Shown: positions 1-5,420 of the stretch, piece by piece
How positions within the stretch are numbered: position 1 is the stretch's first letter
Layout of the letters: each line of letters starts with the position of its first letter
Origin: Verrucomicrobiia bacterium
Lineage (GTDB): Bacteria; Verrucomicrobiota; Verrucomicrobiia; Opitutales; Opitutaceae
DNA: 6,841 nt
Direction of reading: 5' to 3'
Assembly: GCA_030424825.1 (NCBI GenBank)
Contig: JAUHWE010000254.1
Location: 1 to 6,841 of the forward strand
Notes under the pieces: model-generated
What the model saw: the letters and a program-made list of their open reading frames with translations, nothing else
Database searches by the model: none
Told to the model about the DNA's origin: nothing
Program-made: the position numbers and the translations under genes

Positions 1-1
1 A

Positions 2-484
2 AGCACCATGGATCTGCTCCCCACATTCGCTCGCCTCGCGGGGACTTCCGCCCCAACGGATCGGACGATCGACGGCAATGATATTTGGCCTCTGTTATCC
101 AGCCAACTGGGAGCTCGCTCCGCCTATGAAGCCTTCTATTACTACAATAGAAACCAAATACAAGCGGTGCGCAGCGGCCATTGGAAACTACATCTTTTGG
201 GAGACCAAGGTCGGCCCGCACTGTATCACCTGAATAATGACATCAGCGAAACGACCAATCTCATCGACCAGCATCCGAAAATCGCGGAACGTCTCACTAA
301 GTATATTGAAGCGGCGAGAGCTGACCTCGGGGACGGAACGGAACATCTGGGCTCTAATGTTCGTCCTGTTGCTTATTACAGAAATCCGAAGCAGCTGATC
401 CCCAATCCTAGTGGCCAACCCGTAGGACAGGGTGATCTAACAATGGATCCTGCCATGTGGGAGAAACGACGACCCGTCGAATAG
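2..484 (+). CDS. Sulfatase, C-terminal fragment (5' end outside window)
   Basis: This is the C-terminal ~160 residues of a type I (formylglycine-dependent) sulfatase, which would hydrolyse sulfate esters, probably on a polysaccharide, outside the cytoplasm. The frame is open to the left edge: Ser-Thr codons precede the Met at position 8, and STMDLLPT matches the internal STMDMLPT of the downstream sulfatase, so that Met is not the start. The visible part is the C-terminal subdomain: the TDRTIDG loop, a YYY stretch, then QAVRSGHWKLH and a DISETTNL segment, all of which have counterparts in both domains of the next gene. It resembles the second domain of that gene more than the first (QAVRSG-x-WKLH is shared). 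The catalytic Cys, Lys and His residues lie upstream of the window, so activity cannot be judged. The tail after about residue 120 is divergent. It is followed by a 141-base gap and the next sulfatase in the same direction. Family assignment is firm; substrate is unknown. Confidence 0.9.
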   Translation, partial: STMDLLPTFARLAGTSAPTDRTIDGNDIWPLLSSQLGARSAYEAFYYYNRNQIQAVRSGHWKLHLLGDQGRPALYHLNNDISETTNLIDQHPKIAERLTKYIEAARADLGDGTEHLGSNVRPVAYYRNPKQLIPNPSGQPVGQGDLTMDPAMWEKRRPVE

Positions 485-625
485 AATTTCAGTTTTATTT
501 CAAATCAAAACCCAACTAGCAATTAATCATCTTTTTTGAGTGCGTCCGACAAGTGTTGAATTCCTGCGACAGTACTACAATATTTAGGCTCCTAACAAAT
601 ATCGCGTATAGCTCCAAAAATCCTT

Positions 626-3439
626 ATGAAGCCTAGAACAATAGCCTCACTGATTCTCAGTCTATCGGTATTCGCGTCCGCGACAACGCATGCGGCAGAA
701 CCGAAGTCTCCCAACATCATACTGATCCTAACCGACGATCTCGGCTATGGCGATCTGGGCTGCTACGGTTCGGAGTTTATCGATACGCCGCGTATTGACA
801 AAATGGCGTCAGAAGGCGTACGCGCTACGGGCTACCGGACCGCTGCCAATATTTGCACGCCTTCACGAGCCGCACTACTGACCGGCTCCTATCCGCAACG
901 AGTAGGGATTCCCAACGGTATCAGCCCAGCCCGGCCCGAACACCGGCATCTCGGCCTGCATCCCGACGAAATCACCATTCCCGAACTATTGAAGAATAAG
1001 GGTTACGCTACGGGCATGATCGGGAAGTGGCACCTCGGGTTCGACGATGTTTTCCACCCACTCAATCAAGGATTCGACAGCTACTATGGCTTGCCCACTA
1101 ACTTCAGTCACGACAAACGTTTCTTCAAAGACCGTGAGGTTATCGCGGAGGTCACCGATCTCTCGATGCTGACAGCCAACTACACCGAAAAAGCGGTCGA
1201 GTTCATCAACAACAACCATCATCGCCCCTTCTTCCTCTATCTGGCCCACAACTATCCCCACGTTCCGCTCGAGCCCAATCCCGACTACAAGGGAACCTCA
1301 CGAGCGGGCGACTATGGCGACATTATCGAAGAGCTCGACGCGAGCACCGGGGCGATTCTGGATACGCTGGACGATTTGAACATCGCTGAGGATACACTCG
1401 TCATTTTCACGAGCGACAATGGGCCACTTACTCGCTACGCCGGCGAATATGATTCCTCGGGACCATTTCGCGGCAGTAAGTTCAATACTTTCGAAGGGGG
1501 GCACCGGGTACCAGCCGTCTTTCATTGGCCCAATCACCTACCGGCAGGTCTCGTGTGTGATACGCCTATCAGTTCAATGGACATCTTGCCCACGATCGCT
1601 GCGGTCACGGGAATTCAAGTTCCAAACGATCGAGTCCTAGACGGCAAGAACGTCTGGCTAGTTTTAACAGGAGAATCAAACACACCACCTCGGGAAATCG
1701 ACTACTACTACAACGACAATAACCTCCAAGCCATACGCAAGAACGAGTGGAAGCTTCATCTGCCTAGAACGACCGAGGACATTCCCTGGTGGCAAAAGGC
1801 TGGCAAGGAAACCTTCCTGGAATTGGAGAAGCCTTTTCTTGTGAATCTCTCTATCGATATCGGGGAAACACGCAACACCGCCGATGCCAACCCAGAAGTA
1901 GTTGCAACGTTGTTACAGGAAGCGGTGGAGACACGCCAGTCGCTTGGCAGCGCCCGTTCCCGCGGCGTCGATCAACGCGAAATTGGAGATTCGAGAATTT
2001 TGGCCACGCAACACCGTGCATCTACATCTCCGCCGCCTGTGGCAAGTCCGTCGTACCGAGCCGATGGCGATACAAAACCACCCAACTTCATCCTCATCTT
2101 CGCTGACGACCAGGGCTATCAGGACATTGGTGTATTTGGTTCTCCCAATATAAGTACGCCCAATCTCGATCGCATGGCCGACGAAGGCATGCGGTTTACC
2201 GATTTCTATGCCCAAACGGTCTGCGGCCCCTCCCGCGCCGCCTTGATGACCGGGAGCTATCCACTCCGCGTGGCCACAAAGGGAAACCGGGTCGACGTGC
2301 ATACCTACCTCCATTCCAAAGAAGTCACCATCGCCGAAGTGCTGAAACCTTTGGGCTACGCCACGGCCGCATTCGGGAAATGGGACCTCGCGGGACATTC
2401 CCAAGACCCGAAACGCTACGCTCCCGAACTGATGCCCACGCACCAAGGGTTTGACTACTTTTTCGGCACTCCTAGCAGCAACGATTCGCGGGCTAACCTG
2501 GTTCGCAACGAAACCATCATCGAGATGGATACTGACATGAGTCAGCTCACTCGCCGCTACACCGAAGAAGCTATCGAATTTATTAAGCGCAGCAAGGACA
2601 GTCCCTTCTTTATCTATATGCCCCACACCATGCCGCACATCCGTTTGGAAAGATCAAAGCCATTCGAAGGAAAATCAGAAGGAGGAATCTATGGGGATGT
2701 AATTGAAGAGATCGATTGGAATGTAGGCCGCATAATTGAAGCGCTGAAAGAAGAAGGGGTGGAAGAATCCACCTACGTTTTCTATATGAGCGACAATGGC
2801 CCCTGGTATCTCGGCCATAGCGAAGGCCACCTTAAACGGATTGGTCCGGATGCCGAAGCCCATGGCGGGTCCGCCCTCCCCTTGAGAGGTGCGAAAACCT
2901 CCACCTGGGAAGGGGGGTTGCGCGTGCCTTACATCGCGTGGGCTCCCGGTAAAATTCCTGCAGGTACTGTTTGTAAGGAAATCGCCTCGACTATGGATAT
3001 GCTCCCGACCATCGCGAAGCTCGCCGAGGGACAGATTCCCACTGACCGAGTCATCGATGGGCATGACATTCGCGACCTCATTCATGGCGTTGATGGGGCC
3101 AAGAGTCCCACGGATGCCTATTACTACTACCAACGCACGCAACTTCAAGCCGTTCGGTCCGGCCCGTGGAAGCTCCACGTCGCAAGACCAAAGGATAAAT
3201 TCTGGGCACACTACAGCAAACCGGAAGACGTCTTCGATATTGCGCGTCCTCTACTTTTCAATCTGGAAACAGACATCGCCGAAAGCACAGACGTCGCTTC
3301 TCAACATCCAGGTGTAGTTGATAGACTGTTACGCCTAGCGGAACATGCCCGCAATGACATCGGCGACATCGATCGGATTGGAGCCAACGCCCGCTTCTTC
3401 GATGACGAACCGAGAAGACCGGATATTGAGAATCCGTAA
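626..3439 (+). CDS. Exported double-domain sulfatase (two fused S1-type sulfatases)
   Basis: This 937-residue protein contains two complete formylglycine sulfatase domains, about twice the usual family length (roughly 450-550). Residues 1-23 form a signal peptide (KPR, hydrophobic core, THA cleavage site), so it acts in the periplasm or outside the cell. Domain 1 (about 29-450) has metal ligands D37/D38, the C77-T-P-S-R81 site whose Cys becomes formylglycine, K134-W-H136, H212, D264-N265 and K285, so every expected catalytic residue is present. Domain 2 (about 486-930) has D494/D495, C533-G-P-S-R537, K585, H671, D723-N724 and K757, but reads K-W-D587 where the catalytic His of K-W-H is expected. 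The two are joined by a Ser/Pro-rich linker (about 450-485) with no second signal peptide. The ATG at 626 is chosen because it begins the signal peptide and an in-frame stop lies at 593-595; no clear Shine-Dalgarno sequence precedes it. The likely role is desulfation of a polysaccharide; the two heads may recognise different sulfate positions (inference). Confidence 0.95.
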   Translation: MKPRTIASLILSLSVFASATTHAAEPKSPNIILILTDDLGYGDLGCYGSEFIDTPRIDKMASEGVRATGYRTAANICTPSRAALLTGSYPQRVGIPNGISPARPEHRHLGLHPDEITIPELLKNKGYATGMIGKWHLGFDDVFHPLNQGFDSYYGLPTNFSHDKRFFKDREVIAEVTDLSMLTANYTEKAVEFINNNHHRPFFLYLAHNYPHVPLEPNPDYKGTSRAGDYGDIIEELDASTGAILDTLDDLNIAEDTLVIFTSDNGPLTRYAGEYDSSGPFRGSKFNTFEGGHRVPAVFHWPNHLPAGLVCDTPISSMDILPTIAAVTGIQVPNDRVLDGKNVWLVLTGESNTPPREIDYYYNDNNLQAIRKNEWKLHLPRTTEDIPWWQKAGKETFLELEKPFLVNLSIDIGETRNTADANPEVVATLLQEAVETRQSLGSARSRGVDQREIGDSRILATQHRASTSPPPVASPSYRADGDTKPPNFILIFADDQGYQDIGVFGSPNISTPNLDRMADEGMRFTDFYAQTVCGPSRAALMTGSYPLRVATKGNRVDVHTYLHSKEVTIAEVLKPLGYATAAFGKWDLAGHSQDPKRYAPELMPTHQGFDYFFGTPSSNDSRANLVRNETIIEMDTDMSQLTRRYTEEAIEFIKRSKDSPFFIYMPHTMPHIRLERSKPFEGKSEGGIYGDVIEEIDWNVGRIIEALKEEGVEESTYVFYMSDNGPWYLGHSEGHLKRIGPDAEAHGGSALPLRGAKTSTWEGGLRVPYIAWAPGKIPAGTVCKEIASTMDMLPTIAKLAEGQIPTDRVIDGHDIRDLIHGVDGAKSPTDAYYYYQRTQLQAVRSGPWKLHVARPKDKFWAHYSKPEDVFDIARPLLFNLETDIAESTDVASQHPGVVDRLLRLAEHARNDIGDIDRIGANARFFDDEPRRPDIENP

Positions 3440-3443
3440 GAAA

Positions 3444-3454
3444 GTGTCTAGTAA
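3444..3454 (+). repeat. Short flanking motif (GTGTCYARTAA type), left of REP-like element 1
   Basis: GTGTCTAGTAA here matches the GTGTCCAATAA-type motif seen elsewhere in the window with two differences. It sits just after the stop of the double sulfatase. Together with the inverted TTGGACACTC at 3603-3612 it brackets the palindromic element at 3481-3565. Short and imperfect, so it could be chance. Confidence 0.3.
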
Positions 3455-3480
3455 GTCCAATTTTTTAAATTAATTGAAGT

Positions 3481-3565
3481 TGCAGGGTGGGTCGTCAAAG
3501 ACCCCGGCAAGTCGGTGGCTGACCCGCCAATTGAGACGAATGTCGCCTCATCGAGACGACCTACA
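3481..3565 (-). repeat. REP/MITE-like palindromic element 1 (85 bp)
   Basis: Read on the minus strand this element begins TGTAGGTCGTCTCG and ends CCACCCTGCA, with terminal inverted TGTAGG/CCTGCA ends. It contains two hairpins. One is GTCGTCTC/GAGGCGAC with a 3-base loop, and the other is GGGTC/GACCC around GTCAAA. Its first 24 bases match element 2 (4799-4859) at 23 positions. A 30-base internal block (3494-3523) recurs in element 3 (4947-4976) with one difference. It lies between the convergent ends of the double sulfatase and the ThuA-like gene, where its hairpins could help terminate transcription from both sides, although no T-run follows them. Confidence 0.8.
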
Positions 3566-3602
3566 AAATAATAGCGTAAGCAGGGATATTGGTTTAGATT
3601 CC

Positions 3603-3612
3603 TTGGACACTC
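3603..3612 (-). repeat. Short flanking motif (GAGTGTCCAA), right of REP-like element 1
   Basis: TTGGACACTC on the + strand is identical over 10 bases to 5109-5118 and is oriented inversely to the motif at 3444-3454. It lies just beyond the stop codon of the ThuA-like gene. Proposed outer arm of a nested inverted repeat; tentative. Confidence 0.35.
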
Positions 3613-3626
3613 GCATAGAGAAGTGA

Positions 3627-4553
3627 CTACTCTGCTTCGGCGGGCGATGAGTGATTCAAATTGAGCTGTGCTTCCGTTAAATCCAGAGCATCGAAGCCCC
3701 CTGAAGGAACGTCCAGTCCCGCAATCCACGCAACGCTGTTGATCATCTGTTTACGAATGCTCTCGTTCGTCCAGAAGTTTTTGTGAATATGGCACATCGT
3801 CATTCCTAAGCTCTTGCCCCCATTCTCTCTTTCGAAGCTCCAAAAGATCGTTCTTTCCTCTTCGCTCTCAAAGGTGGCGACTTGGGCATTGTCTCTGCCA
3901 AATCTCATCCGTTCCACCGGTGAGTTAAAAACGGGAACATCGTCTATAGATTCCGCTATCACGATTGGCTCTATATTCTCTACAAATTCCATCCGGTAGT
4001 AGATTTCATCGAAAATCGTATAGGGCGCTACCCCCCTATTTACAGGGTGGTCGGAAAGCTTGCTCTTTATATGCGAGTATCTTGTAAGTGTCTTATTCTT
4101 ACTATCTCCTCCATAAAATCCACCAATCCATCGATTGAAATAGGTCCCTTTAAAATCGGGCTCTTTTCTACCAAAAGGCACCGTCGCGTAGTGAACGAAA
4201 AAGAGCCCAAGATCGCGGTTCGCTTCCAAGAGAGTATCAAACTCAGCCATTCTGTCTTTGATGACATGCTTCTCGTCGCCATCGCAAATAACCACAATCG
4301 CGTCCGCGCTCTCGAGCTCTGATTTCTCCGGCCACGCGCCATTCAAAAACAGCTTGGTATTAAACGTTGCCTTAGTCTGCCTCTGAAGCAGGTTCTCGAG
4401 AACGGAGATATCTGAATTACACTCGTGATGCCCATAGGCATGGCTCTTGGGACCAGATAGCAGAAGAATGTTCTTCGCCTTTTCTTCGACCGGCATGCAG
4501 GATACAAAAAGGAAGCAAAGGGTTAGAATAACGAATTTTGGAAGGCAGTTCAT
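3627..4553 (-). CDS. ThuA-like domain lipoprotein
   Basis: This 308-residue protein has a ThuA-like fold (class I glutamine-amidotransferase-like; Pfam 'trehalose utilisation' family). Family members are linked to metabolism of trehalose and related, often 3-keto, sugars, but the reaction of most is undefined. Residues 1-19 are a short charged start, a hydrophobic run and F-V-S-C19, a plausible though imperfect lipobox, so it is probably a membrane-anchored lipoprotein facing the periplasm. The ThuA-like core runs from about 28 to 285: LLLSGPKSHAYGHHE near 30-44, the IVVICDGDE strand-loop at 86-94, FFVHYATVP with H121, WIGGFY at 142-147, the DHPVNRGVAPY stretch and D182-E183-x-Y185. The end WTNESIRKQMINSVAWIAG is typical of the family. 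The ATG at 4553 is preceded by no recognisable ribosome binding site but starts directly at the signal sequence. It is convergent with the double sulfatase (187-base gap) and divergent from the cytochrome-domain gene, so it is probably transcribed alone. Substrate is unknown. Confidence 0.88.
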   Translation of the reverse strand: MNCLPKFVILTLCFLFVSCMPVEEKAKNILLLSGPKSHAYGHHECNSDISVLENLLQRQTKATFNTKLFLNGAWPEKSELESADAIVVICDGDEKHVIKDRMAEFDTLLEANRDLGLFFVHYATVPFGRKEPDFKGTYFNRWIGGFYGGDSKNKTLTRYSHIKSKLSDHPVNRGVAPYTIFDEIYYRMEFVENIEPIVIAESIDDVPVFNSPVERMRFGRDNAQVATFESEEERTIFWSFERENGGKSLGMTMCHIHKNFWTNESIRKQMINSVAWIAGLDVPSGGFDALDLTEAQLNLNHSSPAEAE

Positions 4554-4719
4554 ACTACTAATATATGTTGCTGAAATTTAGATCGTGGCACCCATCTCTT
4601 TTCTAAAAATAGCGGGGCGACCGCAAGCTCTGAATCCCCCGTCAACTACATCGAATGAACGGAAAGATTAGACGCCACACAGGATTCTCGCCCTAGTTAG
4701 CGTTTCGCTTGAATGAGAG

Positions 4720-4750
4720 TATCCAATAAGTCTTAAAGACTGTCCAATAA
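4720..4750 (+). repeat. Two direct copies of a T(A/G)TCCAATAA motif
   Basis: TATCCAATAA begins at 4720 and TGTCCAATAA at 4741, a spacing of 21 bases or about two helical turns. The related sequence appears inverted at 4883-4895 and 5105-5117, so the copies bracket element 2. They could be outer arms of a compound repeat or a protein-binding direct repeat upstream of the ThuA-like gene; the sequence alone does not decide. Confidence 0.4.
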
Positions 4751-4798
4751 TTCGTATTCAAGCCCATATTCACACATCTATCATTAGATTTTCTATAT

Positions 4799-4859
4799 TG
4801 TAGGTCGTCTCGCTGAGGCGACTTTCAAATCATCGGCGGGTCAGCGACCCCGCCCTACA
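4799..4859 (+). repeat. REP/MITE-like palindromic element 2 (61 bp)
   Basis: This is the most compact copy of the family. Its termini are TGTAGG and CCTACA in inverted orientation. Inside are two hairpins: GTCGTCTC (4804-4811) pairing with GAGGCGAC (4815-4822), and GGCGGGTC (4835-4842) pairing with GACCCCGCC (4846-4854) with one bulged base. Compared with element 1 it lacks about 24 internal bases after GGCGGGTCAGC. The structure resembles REP-type units with two adjacent hairpins, or a very short non-autonomous element. Confidence 0.8.
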
Positions 4860-4882
4860 GTTCGATCCACGCGAAAAATTTA

Positions 4883-4895
4883 TTTATCGGACAGT
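4883..4895 (-). repeat. Short flanking motif (ACTGTCCGATAAA), inverted copy
   Basis: TTTATCGGACAGT on the + strand is the inverted counterpart of TGTCCAATAA at 4741-4750 with one difference. It lies 23 bases after element 2, so the two motifs enclose that element. Tentative. Confidence 0.35.
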
Positions 4896-4933
4896 TTCTT
4901 AGTCTATCTCCCATCTGCGTTACACTATTATTC

Positions 4934-5078
4934 TGTAGGTCGTCTCGTCAAAGACCCCGACAAGTCGGTGGCTGACTGCGTCCTGCCGAAGCTTTATGCG
5001 AAGGAGGAGTCGACTTTCAACCTAATCGACGCGTCATCCCTTCGATCTAGCTCAGGATCTTTGACAACTCGCTCTACA
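4934..5078 (+). repeat. REP/MITE-like element 3 with long imperfect terminal inverted repeats (145 bp)
   Basis: The first 24 bases match the reverse complement of the last 24 at about 18 positions, including an exact 8-base core GTCAAAGA (4947-4954) against TCTTTGAC (5058-5065). It starts with the same 13 bases as element 2 and then switches to a 30-base block shared with element 1 (one difference), which contains a CCGAC-AA-GTCGG hairpin. The centre, including a GCCGAAGCTTTATGCGAAGG stretch, is not found in the other copies. It is too short to encode a transposase. Confidence 0.75.
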
Positions 5079-5104
5079 GATTAGATCAATTGAGGAAATC
5101 GGTT

Positions 5105-5117
5105 TTTATTGGACACT
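5105..5117 (-). repeat. Short flanking motif (AGTGTCCAATAAA), inverted copy
   Basis: TTTATTGGACACT on the + strand is the inverted form of the TGTCCAATAA motif at 4741-4750, and the bases around it (TTGGACACTC) are identical to 3603-3612. It lies 26 bases after element 3. Likely the outer boundary of the compound repeat region; tentative. Confidence 0.4.
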
Positions 5118-5226
5118 CCCTAGAACCGTGCTTCTGCACCAGGTCTGGAAGAAATCAAATGCTTCGAAACGAAAATCCGATCCCCAACGATACTCTACAG
5201 CACCACAATCCTTAGTATTCTAAATC

Positions 5227-5284
5227 TGTAGGGCGAATTCGCTGACTTTAGCTTCAGTTTTCCGGGTCAACGAACCGGCCTACA
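5227..5284 (+). repeat. REP/MITE-like palindromic element 4 (58 bp), diverged
   Basis: It has the same inverted ends (TGTAGGGCG and CGGCCTACA). It contains a perfect 10-base palindrome GCGAATTCGC (5233-5242) and a hairpin CCGGGTC/GAACCGG with one mismatch near its right end. The core is different from elements 1-3, so it is a more distant member. It lies 136 bases upstream of the cytochrome-domain gene. Confidence 0.6.
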
Positions 5285-5420
5285 TTTTTAAAACCCATAA
5301 CGGTCCTGGGAACAGGAGACAAGAAGCAGATAACGCAGGTAATGAAGCAACTCACCAGTAAAAGGATGGTGGACTTTCCAAATCACTTGATCAAATACTA
5401 GGCTAGTTTTCCCCAAGATT

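Larger units (their letters stand above)
4554..5420. other. Long divergent intergenic region (867 bp) with repeat elements, no credible gene
   Basis: This stretch separates the divergent ThuA-like and cytochrome-domain genes. No frame has a convincing start, length or protein-like composition. It holds three TGTAGG...CTACA palindromic elements (4799-4859, 4934-5078, 5227-5284) and several copies of a TGTCCAATAA-type motif. It must contain promoters for both flanking genes, but no clear -35/-10 pair was recognised for either. Confidence 0.75.

Noticed and set aside
556..581. TTGAAT ... TACAAT as a -35/-10 promoter for the double sulfatase
   Set aside because: The spacer is only 14 bases, well short of the usual 16-18, and the hexamers are common in this AT-rich gap.
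1940..2085. Possible frameshift or lost stop creating the fused sulfatase artificially
   Set aside because: The frame is continuous, other frames give neither a nearby stop/start pair nor a hidden signal peptide, and the linker has an ordinary Ser/Pro-rich composition; read data would still be needed to exclude it fully.
1913..2638. 241-residue open frame on the minus strand across the linker and second sulfatase domain
   Set aside because: It is antisense to a frame with clear sulfatase catalytic motifs on both sides, and its translation has no recognisable domain.
4047..4322. 91-residue + strand open frame opposite the ThuA-like gene
   Set aside because: It is antisense to conserved ThuA-like motifs and has no domain signal.
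4799..5284. CRISPR array
   Set aside because: The repeats are palindromic with different lengths and cores and irregular spacing, and there are no spacer-sized unique intervals or cas genes.
5342..5401. 19-codon open frame (MKQLTSKRMV...) just upstream of the cytochrome-domain gene, considered as a leader peptide
   Set aside because: Too short, with no attenuator-like hairpin and no codon pattern suggesting regulation.
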